A stretch of DNA of 64,000 nt from Massilia polaris (GTDB taxonomy: Bacteria; Pseudomonadota; Gammaproteobacteria; Burkholderiales; Burkholderiaceae_D), in assembly GCF_012927275.1 (NCBI RefSeq), contig NZ_JABBGG010000005.1:248001-312000 (forward strand), given 5' to 3'. A model generated the notes under the pieces. It saw only the letters and a program-made list of their open reading frames with translations. It was not told where the DNA came from and did not search any database. Positions 9,302 to 18,309 of the stretch are shown here, in pieces. Each line of letters begins with the position of its first letter. The stretch's first letter is position 1. Both the position numbers and the translations under genes were made by a program.

Positions 9302-10459
9302 CTATTTCGTCACCGGCCCAAGCTGTTCCAGGATCGCATGTGCTGCTTTGACGCGGGCAGGGATCGGATAGTTTTTGTTCGCTAGCATCACGATACCAAT
9401 CCTTGTCTCCGGGATGAACGCCACATAGGCGCCGAATCCGCCGGTGGATCCGGTCTTGTTGAACAAGGTGCGCTCAGAAGGCAGGTGCGGCCGGGCCAGT
9501 TGCTTCGCAGGATTGGGTTCGTGGATCATCGTGGCGGAGTTGCCGGCCAGCAGACGTTCCGCGGTGATGGGGTAGGGATATTGCTCCCATCCGAGCCCCT
9601 GGACCATGCCGCCGACCTGGAAGTAACCCACATGGGTTCCGGCAACGGCGCGCTGCATTGGGCCTGGCACCCGGGCCGGATCGATGTTCGCTTGCACGAA
9701 ACGGAGCATGTCGACGGCGGTCGACTTGACGCCGTAGGCTTCGTCGCCGAATACGCCGGGGTTCACGCGGACGGGTTTGTTTTCCCTGTAGCCCCACGCG
9801 TAGTTGGCCATCGCACTTTTCGGCACAGTGATATAGCTGTCGCTCAGGCCGAGCCGGGGAAAGAGCTGGGTTTGCATCGCGTCGGCAAAATCACGTTTCA
9901 GGGCGAGGGCGGTGAGATGTCCGAACAGGCCGAGGCTGGGATTGGAATACTCGCGTCGGGTGCCGGGCGCGGCGTCCGGTTTCCACTGCTGGAAGTAGGC
10001 GGCCATCGTCGCGTTCTCGACTTCGTCGGGGAACTGCAGCGGGAGTCCGCCTGCGGTGTAGGTGCCGAGATTGAGCAGGCTCGCCTTGTCGATCGCGCTG
10101 CCCTTCAGCTGCGGCATGTATTTGCCCGGCTTGTCGTCCAGCGACAGCTTGCCAGTCACCTGCGCGTACGAGGCCAGCGTTGCCGTGAAAACCTTGCTGA
10201 TGGAACCCATTTCGAACAGCGTTGTCTCGCTGACTGGCGTATTTTTCTCGCGCGACGCGACCCCATAGTTGAAGTACGTCGGTTTGCCATCGATCGTAAT
10301 CGCGACAGCCATGCCGGGCACGTCGTGCTCGGCCATGAGAGGGCGGATCGCCGTGTCGACGACAGCGCGGATCGTTGCAGCGTCATCGGCGGCCCAGCTG
10401 CTGAGCGCGACGGAAGAACAAATGAAGGCAATTGCTGTACGGCGGGACGAGATGATCAA
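9302..10459 (-). CDS. Class C (AmpC-type) serine beta-lactamase
   Basis: The 385-residue exported enzyme has all three active-site elements of class C beta-lactamases: S86-I-S-K89, Y171-S-N173 and K335-T-G. The signal peptide covers about the first 23 residues and ends SSWA before ADD. It should hydrolyse beta-lactams, especially cephalosporins, in the periplasm. The start is a TTG (complement at 10457-10459) preceded by AGGAAC; no ATG is available upstream of the signal peptide. No ampR lies next to it, so LysR-type induction is not evident here. Confidence 0.92.
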   Translation of the reverse strand: MIISSRRTAIAFICSSVALSSWAADDAATIRAVVDTAIRPLMAEHDVPGMAVAITIDGKPTYFNYGVASREKNTPVSETTLFEMGSISKVFTATLASYAQVTGKLSLDDKPGKYMPQLKGSAIDKASLLNLGTYTAGGLPLQFPDEVENATMAAYFQQWKPDAAPGTRREYSNPSLGLFGHLTALALKRDFADAMQTQLFPRLGLSDSYITVPKSAMANYAWGYRENKPVRVNPGVFGDEAYGVKSTAVDMLRFVQANIDPARVPGPMQRAVAGTHVGYFQVGGMVQGLGWEQYPYPITAERLLAGNSATMIHEPNPAKQLARPHLPSERTLFNKTGSTGGFGAYVAFIPETRIGIVMLANKNYPIPARVKAAHAILEQLGPVTK

Positions 10460-10483
10460 AGTGGGTGTTCCTTATTCTGGGCG

Positions 10484-10509
10484 AAAAAAAACCCGGCCTT
10501 CAAACCGGG
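10484..10509 (-). terminator. Rho-independent terminator of the 10530-10856 gene
   Basis: Read on the minus strand, CCCGG and CCGGG form a short G/C-rich stem around a GTTTGAAGG-type loop, followed by eight T (complement of 10484-10491). It lies just downstream of the small membrane-protein gene and just before the beta-lactamase start. Confidence 0.75.
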
Positions 10510-10529
10510 GTGTCCGATGCGACGTGGAA

Positions 10530-10856
10530 TTACGATCCTGCGAATGGCGTTCCGATAAGGCCGACGGCAAGTTCCGCCCAGACGAGCAGCAGTGCGACCG
10601 CGAGCACAGCGCCGATGACCAGCCGGGAGCGTGGATTGCTCATCTTCATTGTGCAGAGCACATACGCCAGGCCGGTGCCGGCGAGCAGCACGCCGGCGAT
10701 GACGAAATCGGACAGGGTCCAGTTGACTTCGCCGGTGAACTGCATTGCGACGAAAGGCACCAGCAGGATTGCCGCGGTTACGAGCGCGACCACGCCAATC
10801 TTTTTCGCCGCCGACTGCTGCACGTTAAATCCGTGGTCACCGCTCATGGTTTTCAT
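10530..10856 (-). CDS. Small membrane protein of unknown function
   Basis: The 108-residue protein has three probable membrane helices: IGVVALVTAAILLVPFVAM, FVIAGVLLAGTGLAYVLC and LVIGAVLAVALLLVWAELAV. A conserved-looking MSNPRSR loop lies between the second and third. This is the architecture of many uncharacterised small inner-membrane proteins. The gene has its own terminator. I do not recognise the family and assign no function. Confidence 0.75.
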   Translation of the reverse strand: MKTMSGDHGFNVQQSAAKKIGVVALVTAAILLVPFVAMQFTGEVNWTLSDFVIAGVLLAGTGLAYVLCTMKMSNPRSRLVIGAVLAVALLLVWAELAVGLIGTPFAGS

Positions 10857-10925
10857 CGTCTGTTCCTTCGGTTAGCCGAATCTCCAGCTTAGCAGGGCTT
10901 TGTGTTGTTTTGTACAACGCAGGCG

Positions 10926-10971
10926 AAAAAAAACCGGCTTATGCCCTGATGGGGCACAAACCGGTCTTTTT
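10926..10971. terminator. Bidirectional terminator beside tRNA-Leu
   Basis: A hairpin with outer arms ACCGG (10933-10937) and CCGGT (10961-10965) and inner arms TGCCC (10942-10946) and GGGCA (10952-10956) is flanked by eight A on the left and TTTTT on the right. It can terminate transcription in both directions. It most likely ends the minus-strand tRNA transcript. Confidence 0.8.
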
Positions 10972-10993
10972 CAATTAATTCGTTTTGCGTCGA

Positions 10994-11078
10994 TGGTGCC
11001 TCGGGCCGGAATCGAACCGGCACGCCTTTCAGCGGCAGATTTTGAGTCTGCTGTGTCTACCAGTTCCACCACCAAGGC
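10994..11078 (-). tRNA. tRNA-Leu (anticodon CAA)
   Basis: The minus strand folds as an 85-nt class II tRNA with encoded CCA. The acceptor arm is GCCTTGG/CCGAGGC with one T-G pair, followed by ACCA. The anticodon arm is GCAGA-CTCAAAA-TCTGC, giving anticodon CAA (reads UUG). A long variable arm (CGCTGAAAGGCG) and the T-loop GGTTCGATTCC are present. It decodes leucine UUG. Confidence 0.95.
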
Positions 11079-11143
11079 TCACACGCAAGGTCCGCATTAT
11101 AGACCAGCGACGCACAGAAAACGAGCTTTTTTAACAGCCCGGC

Positions 11144-12871
11144 TCAGTCCAGCCGCTGGTACAGGCGGAAGCGTTCGTCGCGGTCGGTGGCGCGCCGGCC
11201 TTCCCACAGCAGTTTCCAGTTGCGGCCCTTCGGCGGGCGCAGCGCTTCGCGGTCGTCCTTGATCTTCACGCTGTCCTGCAACAGCAGCAGGTCGCATTTC
11301 TCGCGATCCTGGGTGACGCCGGCGAACGGCAGCTTGCCAAAGTAGGCGAACGAGGCGCGCTGCGGCTGGCCGACATTCGAGTCGATGCAGCCGCTGTTTT
11401 CAGGCAGCTTTTCGGCGATCTGCCGGGCCACCGTCGCGTAGCTCTTGCTGTAATTCAGGTCGGGCAGGAACAGCGTCATCACCAGCACCCACAACAGGAT
11501 CAGGCCGCCGGACGACAGCACCACCGCGCGCCACAGTACCGATGGCCGGCGCGATACGCGCCAGTACACCAGGAAGAACCAGCCGATGGTGGCGCAGGCG
11601 GCCACCAGCACGGGAACGACCTGGAATTCGGGTTTGTAGCCAGGCAGCAGCTTGAGCAGGTTCTTGGCGAACTGCGCGGGCCAGCCGGTCAGCTTGGCGG
11701 CCCAGAACAGCCAGAAGATGCTGGCGATCATGGTCAGCACCATCACCGAGAACCAGTCGATCGCGTTGATCGCGCTGCGCTTCATCGTCGGCAGGCCGAA
11801 CGCGGCCATGATCGCGAGCGGCGGCAGCAGCTTGAGCAGGTCGCCGTTTTCCGGCGCCGGGTCGCACAGCACCAGCAGCGTCAGCGCGCCGGTGAAGCAG
11901 AGCGGAAGCACGATGTGCAGCATGTGGCTCTGGCGGCGCCAGGCGTAGATCGCCCAGCCGGCGAACGGCAGCGCCGGCCAGAAGAACCAGATGCCGATGC
12001 GGAAGAAGCTCTTGATCGAGGTCCAGCCCGGCAGGCCGAACTGGCTGGCGTTCCATGCGATCCAGCCGGCGACCGGCGCCTGGCCATAAGGTTCCAGCAA
12101 GGTGGCGGGCGCGATCCAGACCAGCGCAATGGCGACCGCGGCCGCGCAGGCCACGGCAAGGTGGCTCAGCGTGCGGCCCGGCGGTACCGACAGGAAGCGG
12201 GTGCCGAGGAACAGCGTCAGGATCAGCGTGACGGGCGTCAGCCAGCCGCGCGTGAGGATCAGGCCGCCAAGGGACAGGCCGATCAGGACGGCGTTGCGCA
12301 TACCCGGCGCCTCGACGTAGCGCACTGAGCGATACAGGAAGTAGGCGACCAGCGCGCCTTGCAGGGTAACGGCCAGGGTTTCATGGCTGAACAGCAGCAG
12401 GCCGAGGCAGCCGAGGTAGATCAGCGCGGCGGTGTCGGCCAGCGTGCGGCCGTAGTCGTTCGGTTCGGGCTGGCCGCCGAAGGCGAGGCGCAGCGGCTGG
12501 GCTTCGGGACGGCGTCCGAGGTGGAAGGCGGTGTACCAGACCGAAACGGTGCCGGTGACGAAAATGGCGATGGTCGAGACGCGGGCGGCGTTGACGTCGC
12601 CCAGCAGCCAGCCGAACAGCTTGATGCAGATGGCGCCCAGCCAGAACGCGAGCGGACCGTCTTCGGCGTACGGCAGGCCGGCGATGTTGGGCACCAGCCA
12701 GTCGTTGAGGCTGCCGTGCGCCATGGTCCACATGATGCCGAAGCTGCCGGCGTCGTCCTTCCACGGATCGCGGCCGATCAGGCCTGGCAGGATGTACAAG
12801 AGACCCAGTGCGAACAGGGCCCATCGAGGCAGCGCCAGGGTGGCGGCGGCGGGAAGGCGGACTGGCTTCAT
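11144..12871 (-). CDS. GT39/ArnT-like membrane glycosyltransferase
   Basis: The 575-residue protein has about a dozen membrane helices. The first periplasmic loop carries RDPWKDDAGSFGIMWTMA, whose acidic pair matches the catalytic loop of ArnT/PMT-family transferases that use polyprenyl-phosphate sugars. A soluble C-terminal domain follows residue about 480. Such enzymes add a sugar to lipid A or to proteins at the periplasmic face. Donor and acceptor cannot be inferred here. The gene lies between tRNA-Leu and rpmE2 and has no polymyxin-resistance (arn) genes nearby. Confidence 0.85.
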   Translation of the reverse strand: MKPVRLPAAATLALPRWALFALGLLYILPGLIGRDPWKDDAGSFGIMWTMAHGSLNDWLVPNIAGLPYAEDGPLAFWLGAICIKLFGWLLGDVNAARVSTIAIFVTGTVSVWYTAFHLGRRPEAQPLRLAFGGQPEPNDYGRTLADTAALIYLGCLGLLLFSHETLAVTLQGALVAYFLYRSVRYVEAPGMRNAVLIGLSLGGLILTRGWLTPVTLILTLFLGTRFLSVPPGRTLSHLAVACAAAVAIALVWIAPATLLEPYGQAPVAGWIAWNASQFGLPGWTSIKSFFRIGIWFFWPALPFAGWAIYAWRRQSHMLHIVLPLCFTGALTLLVLCDPAPENGDLLKLLPPLAIMAAFGLPTMKRSAINAIDWFSVMVLTMIASIFWLFWAAKLTGWPAQFAKNLLKLLPGYKPEFQVVPVLVAACATIGWFFLVYWRVSRRPSVLWRAVVLSSGGLILLWVLVMTLFLPDLNYSKSYATVARQIAEKLPENSGCIDSNVGQPQRASFAYFGKLPFAGVTQDREKCDLLLLQDSVKIKDDREALRPPKGRNWKLLWEGRRATDRDERFRLYQRLD

Positions 12872-12913
12872 CGATAGCGGTAGGGAAAAATTTGGTAAGG
12901 CGTAGTATCAACG

Positions 12914-12943
12914 AAAAAAAAGCAGCCGGGGGCTGCTTTTTTT
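12914..12943. terminator. Bidirectional terminator after rpmE2
   Basis: AGCAGCC and GGCTGCT form a 7-bp stem with a GGG loop, flanked by a run of A on the left and seven T on the right. It ends rpmE2 transcription on the minus strand. Confidence 0.85.
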
Positions 12944-12976
12944 CCGCTGCAACTTCCAGCGTGCATCGCGCGGCGA

Positions 12977-13246
12977 TTAGCCTGCTGCGATTTCGGTCTT
13001 CGAACCGACTTTGCCGAACTTCTGGCGGAACTTTTCAACGCGGCCAGCGGTGTCGACGATCTTGTGCTTGCCGGTGAAGAACGGGTGCGATTCAGCGGAC
13101 ACCTCGATCTTGACCAGTGGGTATTCTTTACCGTCGTGGGTGATCTTGTCGCGGGTCTGGATCGTCGAGCGGGTGACGAATTTGAAATCGCACGACAGGT
13201 CGTGGAACACTACTTCGCGGTAATCTGGATGGATATCGGTCTTCAT
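12977..13246 (-). CDS. rpmE2: 50S ribosomal protein L31 type B
   Basis: The 89-residue protein begins [20 protein letters not shown] and contains [10 protein letters not shown], the L31 signature. It has the insertion and the lack of CxxC zinc ligands that define the type B (zinc-independent) form. L31 bridges the ribosomal subunits. The ATG at 13246 is chosen because it matches the conserved N-terminus; an upstream extension has no homology. It is normally favoured under zinc limitation, but no Zur-like site was recognised. The 143 bp before it show no other gene. Confidence 0.95.
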   Translation of the reverse strand: MKTDIHPDYREVVFHDLSCDFKFVTRSTIQTRDKITHDGKEYPLVKIEVSAESHPFFTGKHKIVDTAGRVEKFRQKFGKVGSKTEIAAG

Positions 13247-13389
13247 TTGTATAGCCTCGGTTGGTTTGGTAGCCAAACACCACTTCGTCGGTCGGACTTG
13301 CTTCGTGACCCGATTGTTGTTCACTTGCCAGGGGTTAAATACTGCAACCGGCGATTATACAGGGGATTGGTGGGGGAGGGCAAATGCTG

Positions 13390-13710
13390 CTAGCGCCTTG
13401 GCTGGGTGAGGACGGCTTGCTCAACGCGGTCTGCAAGCGAGTTGATCAGGCTGAGCATGGTGAGCGACATTCCACCAAACCCCAGAAGCATCGCGATTGC
13501 CATCGCAGCAAGCCATTTGTGTACCCCGGCGATCGATTTATGCAACTCGGTGATCACGCGCATTTCAAGTTGCGCCAGATCGGCCTTCGTAGCAAGCGTA
13601 GGCAGGATAGTATCGAAACGCGTTTCGAGCACGGTCAGTCGGCGGTCCATCTGTCTAATATAGTCATCGTGATCACCGTTCGCAATGTCGGACTCCATGA
13701 ACGCTCCCAT
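13390..13710 (-). CDS. Coiled-coil membrane-anchored small protein, unknown function
   Basis: The 106-residue protein has an N-terminal charged stretch, a predicted coiled coil (YIRQMDRRLTVLETRFDTIL and onward to HKSIAG), then one C-terminal membrane helix (WLAAMAIAMLLGFGGMSLTM). The layout resembles small DUF1640-like or phage-type coiled-coil proteins, but no family is assigned. The start giving MGAFMESD has AGGA five bases upstream. It lies downstream of rho but beyond the rho terminator, so it is separately transcribed. Confidence 0.65.
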   Translation of the reverse strand: MGAFMESDIANGDHDDYIRQMDRRLTVLETRFDTILPTLATKADLAQLEMRVITELHKSIAGVHKWLAAMAIAMLLGFGGMSLTMLSLINSLADRVEQAVLTQPRR

Positions 13711-13779
13711 GCTAATCCTGCTAGTTTGCGTAAGCGTCGCGGGTTGTCGTTGAGGTGTGTCTATAGTGCGCGTAAACGT

Positions 13780-13804
13780 AAAAACGGACGGCAATGCCGT
13801 CCGT
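13780..13804 (-). terminator. Rho-independent terminator of rho
   Basis: ACGGACGGCA (13784-13793) and TGCCGTCCGT (13795-13804) are perfect complements, and the A run at 13780-13784 becomes the U tract on the minus strand. It sits 24 bases past the rho stop. Confidence 0.85.
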
Positions 13805-13827
13805 TCCTGAGATGCTTCTGGCAGGTA

Positions 13828-15090
13828 TTAACCCCCGCGGCGCATCATGTCGAAGAATTCCGCGTTGGTCTTCGTCGCACGCATCTTGTCGAGGATGAAC
13901 TCCATCGCTTCGATCTCGTCCATCGAGTACAGCAGCTTGCGCAGGATCCAGATCTTCTGCAGCTGGTCCGGCTTGATCAGCAACTCTTCGCGGCGCGTGC
14001 CGGATTTGTTCAGGTTGATCGCAGGGTAGACGCGCTTCTCGGCCAGGCGGCGCTCGAGGTGCACTTCCATGTTGCCGGTACCCTTGAATTCTTCGTAGAT
14101 CACGTCATCCATGCGCGAACCGGTTTCGATCAGCGCGGTGGCGATGATGGTCAGCGAGCCGCCTTCTTCGATGTTGCGCGCGGCGCCGAAGAAGCGCTTA
14201 GGACGCTGCAGCGCGTTGGCGTCGACACCACCGGTCAGCACCTTGCCCGATGCCGGGATCACGGTGTTGTAGGCGCGTGCCAGGCGGGTGATCGAGTCGA
14301 GCAGGATGATGACGTCCTTCTTCATCTCGACCAGGCGCTTGGCCTTTTCCAGCACCATTTCGGCGACCTGGACGTGGCGGGTTGCCGGTTCGTCGAAGGT
14401 CGATGCGACCACTTCGCCGCGCACGGAGCGCTGCATCTCGGTGACTTCTTCAGGACGTTCGTCGATCAGCAGGACGATCAGGGTGCAGTCAGGATGGTTC
14501 GCGGTGATCGCGTGCGCAATGTGCTGCAGCAGGACCGACTTGCCGGACTTCGGCGACGCCACCAGCAGGCCGCGCTGGCCCTTGCCGATTGGCGCGATCA
14601 GGTCGACGATGCGGCCGGTGATGTTTTCCTGGCCGTTCATGTCGCGCTCGAGGCGCAGCGGCTCGTTCGGGTGCAGCGGGGTCAGGTTCTCGAACAGGAT
14701 GCGGTGCTTGCTCGCTTCCGGCGATTCGCCGTTGACCTTGTCGACCTTGACCAGCGCGAAATAGCGTTCGCCGTCTTTCGGAGTACGCACTTCGCCTTCG
14801 ATCGAGTCGCCGGTGTGCAGGTTGAAGCGGCGGATCTGCGAAGGCGAGATGTAGATGTCGTCGGTGGACGCCATGTAGCTGGCGTCGGGCGAGCGCAGGA
14901 AGCCGAAGCCGTCAGGCAGCACTTCGAGGGCGCCGTCGCCAAAAATTTGTTCGCCGGATTTCGCGCGCTTTTTCAGGATCGCGAACATCAGCTCTTGCTT
15001 GCGCAGGCGCGCAGCGTTGTCGATATCAAGGCCGATCGCCATCTCAAGGAGGGCTGAGACGTGCATCGCCTTTAGTTCAGATAAGTGCAT
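13828..15090 (-). CDS. rho: Transcription termination factor Rho
   Basis: The 420-residue ATP-dependent RNA helicase terminates untranslated transcripts. It has an N-terminal helical domain, the RNA-binding OSB fold ([11 protein letters not shown]-like GFGFLRS and [10 protein letters not shown]), Walker A ASPKSGKS at 178-185, Walker [17 protein letters not shown] and the C-terminal secondary RNA-binding Q- and R-loops. Length is standard. It follows trxA, a common arrangement in beta-proteobacteria, with a 144-bp gap. Confidence 0.98.
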   Translation of the reverse strand: MHLSELKAMHVSALLEMAIGLDIDNAARLRKQELMFAILKKRAKSGEQIFGDGALEVLPDGFGFLRSPDASYMASTDDIYISPSQIRRFNLHTGDSIEGEVRTPKDGERYFALVKVDKVNGESPEASKHRILFENLTPLHPNEPLRLERDMNGQENITGRIVDLIAPIGKGQRGLLVASPKSGKSVLLQHIAHAITANHPDCTLIVLLIDERPEEVTEMQRSVRGEVVASTFDEPATRHVQVAEMVLEKAKRLVEMKKDVIILLDSITRLARAYNTVIPASGKVLTGGVDANALQRPKRFFGAARNIEEGGSLTIIATALIETGSRMDDVIYEEFKGTGNMEVHLERRLAEKRVYPAINLNKSGTRREELLIKPDQLQKIWILRKLLYSMDEIEAMEFILDKMRATKTNAEFFDMMRRGG

Positions 15091-15234
15091 GTGTTGAGTC
15101 CCGTGACGGGAGGTAAAGGTAGGGGAGGGAACTGCGTGGGTTAATCAAGTTGGGAAGGAATCAGTCGAGGCTGTTTCGCTTCCCGGCCAGTCGTTGGCGG
15201 CAGTGCGGGCGCGCTGCCGCCGCTTAATGTCTCT

Positions 15235-15561
15235 TTAGATATTGCTGTCGATGAAGGACGTCAGCTGGCCCTTGGCCATCGCGCCAACCTTCTGCGCGGC
15301 TGCAACGCCGTTCTTGAACAGGATCAGGGTCGGGATGCCGCGGATGCCGAACTTGGCAGGCACAGCCTGGTTCGCATCGACGTCCATCTTGGCGATCAGG
15401 ATCTTGCCGTCATATTCTTTAGCGACTTCTTCGAGGATCGGGCCGATCGCCTTGCATGGACCGCACCACTCGGCCCAGAAGTCGACCAGGACTGGACGCT
15501 CGGATTTCAAAACGTCCGCTTCGAAGGACGCGTCGCTAATGTGTTTGATGTTTTCGCTCAT
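15235..15561 (-). CDS. trxA: Thioredoxin 1
   Basis: The 108-residue cytoplasmic disulfide reductase has the canonical active site WCGPCK at 32-37 and the cis-proline loop RGIPTLILF. It keeps ribonucleotide reductase and other proteins reduced, and is recycled by thioredoxin reductase encoded elsewhere. It starts after GAGGAAAA on the minus strand. It is immediately upstream of rho. The 225 bp before it show no gene. Confidence 0.98.
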   Translation of the reverse strand: MSENIKHISDASFEADVLKSERPVLVDFWAEWCGPCKAIGPILEEVAKEYDGKILIAKMDVDANQAVPAKFGIRGIPTLILFKNGVAAAQKVGAMAKGQLTSFIDSNI

Positions 15562-15786
15562 TTTTTCCTCAAATCAGAGGTGGGTCAATAACGCCTGGGA
15601 TTTAGCCGACCCTGCTAAAAGGTATCGCCATCCGGCTTCCGGTTTTACTTGCAACACTTATGGTGGAGACTGTGTTGCCAATTTCAAGATTCGGAAGGGC
15701 GGCAAGAGGGTGTCAGGCGGGGAATTAGCCGAAATAATAACCTATTTTCCATATCGTGTCGTGCGCTTGTACAAATTCTCGTGCGC

Positions 15787-16209
15787 TCAATGGCTGCGGC
15801 CCGGGCGCGCGGCCACCAGCCCTTCGACGACGCCGCGCAGCGCATCGAGCGACAGCGGCTTCGCAAATGAGCCAAGGACGCGCAATCCGTAAGCGCTGGC
15901 CAGGCCTTCCGCCGCATTGCGCACGCCTTTGTCCAGGCCCGAGAGCAGCACCACGCTGCCGGCAAAGCCGGTACGCGACGCCGCCTGCATGAATTCGATG
16001 CCGTCCATCTCCGGCAGGGACAGGTCGCAGACCAGCAAGTCGGGCGCGTTGGTGGGCAGGGTGCGCAGCGCGCTGCGCGCGCAGGTCGCGCGCAAGACGT
16101 CGAACGAGCCAAGCTCGTCGAGCATGCCATGCAGCAGTTCCAGCATAAAGGGGTCGTCGTCCAGCAGCAGCACGCGCAAGGGCGCGGCGGCCATATTCGT
16201 TTCACTCAT
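15787..16209 (-). CDS. Single-domain response regulator
   Basis: The 140-residue protein is a lone CheY-like receiver domain with the acidic pocket LLLDDDPF at about 14-21, the phospho-acceptor Asp in VCDLSLPEMDG, and the conserved Lys in FAKPLS. There is no output domain, so it probably acts by protein-protein contact in a phosphorelay. No histidine kinase gene lies beside it. The 177 bp between this gene and hutC show nothing recognisable. Confidence 0.85.
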   Translation of the reverse strand: MSETNMAAAPLRVLLLDDDPFMLELLHGMLDELGSFDVLRATCARSALRTLPTNAPDLLVCDLSLPEMDGIEFMQAASRTGFAGSVVLLSGLDKGVRNAAEGLASAYGLRVLGSFAKPLSLDALRGVVEGLVAARPGRSH

Positions 16210-16386
16210 CGGTATCCACTAATTTTATTGTAATTTATCGTTACAGCGGCGGGTTGGATTATCAACCATGAAACACGCGCCATGCACTATGCATTACAAA
16301 AATATCAGTGTGTTGGTAAAACGATACGATCCCTCGAGGGGGTGTGAAATACTATTTCGAAGATTGGCGTTCCGTGAAAGGAAATT

Positions 16387-17106
16387 TCACCCCAGCGCGC
16401 CGGCGAACTGGTAGAGCTGGCCTGGATGCCACATCGTGACGACCGAGGCGATCTGGTCATGCGATTGCGTTTTGCGCTTCAGGACGAGGCAGCAGGTGCG
16501 CGGTTCGATCGCCAGCATGTCGGCGATCGGGCGCGGTGCAGGCAGCGCTTCGATACTGTAAGTAGCGCTCTGGAGCGGCGCGGCCGTCATCAGGTACTGG
16601 TTCGGGGTGCTGGCGTGGAAGTCCTGTTCGAGGTAATCCGGCGCGCAATCCGGGTTGACCCAGCGGTCCTCGACCTGGATCGGGACATCGTTCTCGAAGT
16701 GGACGATGACCGAATGGAACAGCAGATGCCCGGCCGGCAGGCCGAACTGCAGCGCCATCGCGTCGCTGGCTTTGGCCGGCTCCAGCCGGTGCAGGTGGCT
16801 GCGGTGTTCGTGGCCGCGCGCGCGGATCTCGTCGGCGATGTTGCGGATTTCGACCAGCGTGGCCTGGTACTTCTGCGCCGCGACGAAGGTGCCCGAGCCC
16901 TGGCGGCGCGTCAGCACCTGCTCGGCGGTCAGTTCGCGCACCGCGCGGTTGACGGTCATGCGTGAGACGCCGAACTGGCGCACCAGCGCCTGCTCGGACG
17001 GAACCACGTCGCCTTCCTTCCAGCGGCCCGCGGCGATCTCGCCTAGCAGGTAATCCTTGATACGCTGGGAAATGGGCGTGCTGTCTTGCGCAATCTGATC
17101 TTCCAA
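16387..17106 (-). CDS. hutC: Histidine utilisation repressor HutC (GntR/UTRA)
   Basis: The 239-residue regulator has an N-terminal winged helix of the GntR family (PSEQALVRQFGVSRMTVNRA, then RRQGSGTFVA) and a C-terminal UTRA ligand-binding domain. HutC proteins bind urocanate and release hut promoters. Sequence and the nearby hut operon support this specific name. It is transcribed away from ada and lies 3.4 kb from hutU, where a HutC-type palindrome is found in the promoter. CGGCTT and AAGCCG arms at 17123-17136 upstream of its start might be an autoregulatory element. Confidence 0.9.
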   Translation of the reverse strand: MEDQIAQDSTPISQRIKDYLLGEIAAGRWKEGDVVPSEQALVRQFGVSRMTVNRAVRELTAEQVLTRRQGSGTFVAAQKYQATLVEIRNIADEIRARGHEHRSHLHRLEPAKASDAMALQFGLPAGHLLFHSVIVHFENDVPIQVEDRWVNPDCAPDYLEQDFHASTPNQYLMTAAPLQSATYSIEALPAPRPIADMLAIEPRTCCLVLKRKTQSHDQIASVVTMWHPGQLYQFAGALG

Positions 17107-17238
17107 ACTACTCTCCGAAGGCCGGCTTAAAAGCCGATTCTAGCACCGCGCGGCCCAACTGAATTCAAAAGCAAGCGCCGGGATGACGATGGTTGCGCCA
17201 GGCGCGAAGATGCGGGCATCAACCACGCGAGGTGCACC

Positions 17239-18309
17239 ATGAAAGCAGAGATGATCAAAGCAAGATACGCCAGCGACGATGAACGCTGGGAAGCGGTGCA
17301 GCAGCGCGACAGCGGCGCCGACGGCATTTTCTATTACTCGGTCAGGAGCACCGGCGTGTACTGCCGCCCGTCCTGCGCCGCCCGTCCGGCCCTGCGCAAG
17401 AACGTCGCCTTCCATGAATGCTGCGCCGATGCCGAGAAGGCCGGGTTCCGCGCCTGCCTGCGCTGCAAGCCGGGCCAGCCGACGCTGGCCGAACGCCATG
17501 CGCAAGTGGTGGCGCAAGCCTGCCGCATCATCGATGCCGCCGACGGCGCGCCCGACCTCGACACCATGGCCCAGGCGTGCGGCATGAGCCGCTTCCACTT
17601 CCACCGCATCTTCAAGGCGCACACCGGCATCACGCCGAAAGCGTACGCCGACGCCGGCCGCGCGCGCCGCGTGCAGCAGGGACTGGCCGATGCGCCGACC
17701 GTCACCGACGCGATCTATGCGGCCGGCTTCAATTCCAGCGGCCGGTTTTATGCGGCGTCGGCGCAGGTGCTCGGCATGACGCCGCAAGCCTTCCGCGCCG
17801 GCGGCAGCGGGACCAGCATCCGCTTTGCCATCGCCGACAGTTCACTCGGCGCCATCCTCGTCGCGGCCACCGGCAAAGGCATCTGCGCGATCCTGATGGG
17901 CGACGATCCCGAACTGCTGGTGCGCGACCTGCAGGACCGTTTCCCGAAGGCCGAACTGCGCGGCGCGGAAGCCGATTTCGAACACACGGTGGCGCAGGTG
18001 GTCGCCTTCGTCGAAGCGCCCCAGATCGGCCTCGACCTGCCGCTGGACGTGCGCGGCACCGCGTTCCAGCAGCGCGTATGGCAGGCGCTGCGCGAGATAC
18101 CGGCCGGGCAGACGGTCAGCTATGCCGAACTGGCCGAACGAGTGGGCCTGCCGAAAGGCGCGCGTGCCATCGCCGGAGCCTGCGCGGCGAATCCGGTTGC
18201 AGTGGCGATCCCGTGCCACCGCGTGGTGCGTATCGACGGCAGCATCTCGGGTTATCGCTGGGGCGTCGAGCGTAAACACGCGCTGCTCAAGCGCGAAGGC
18301 GCCAAATAA
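17239..18309 (+). CDS. ada: Bifunctional regulator/O6-methylguanine-DNA methyltransferase Ada
   Basis: The 356-residue protein repairs methyl phosphotriesters and O6-methylguanine, and when methylated activates the adaptive response. The N-terminal zinc domain has Cys42, Cys46, Cys73 and Cys76. An AraC-type helix-turn-helix follows (CGMSRFHFHRIFKAHTGITP). The C-terminal methyltransferase has IPCHRVV with active-site Cys326. The ATG at 17239 gives MKAEMIKARY, the expected N-terminus. The stop overlaps the start of the next, broken, gene as TAATG. The upstream AAAAGCAAGCG resembles a loose Ada box but is weak. Confidence 0.95.
   Translation: MKAEMIKARYASDDERWEAVQQRDSGADGIFYYSVRSTGVYCRPSCAARPALRKNVAFHECCADAEKAGFRACLRCKPGQPTLAERHAQVVAQACRIIDAADGAPDLDTMAQACGMSRFHFHRIFKAHTGITPKAYADAGRARRVQQGLADAPTVTDAIYAAGFNSSGRFYAASAQVLGMTPQAFRAGGSGTSIRFAIADSSLGAILVAATGKGICAILMGDDPELLVRDLQDRFPKAELRGAEADFEHTVAQVVAFVEAPQIGLDLPLDVRGTAFQQRVWQALREIPAGQTVSYAELAERVGLPKGARAIAGACAANPVAVAIPCHRVVRIDGSISGYRWGVERKHALLKREGAK

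Noticed and set aside
13384-15057. 557-codon plus-strand frame over rho
   Set aside because: It is antisense to rho, with low-complexity Asp/Arg/His composition and no ribosome-binding site; a shadow frame.
17161-17185. Ada box upstream of ada
   Set aside because: AAAAGCAAGCG only loosely matches the known element and no promoter is convincing beside it; mentioned in the gene entry but not called.
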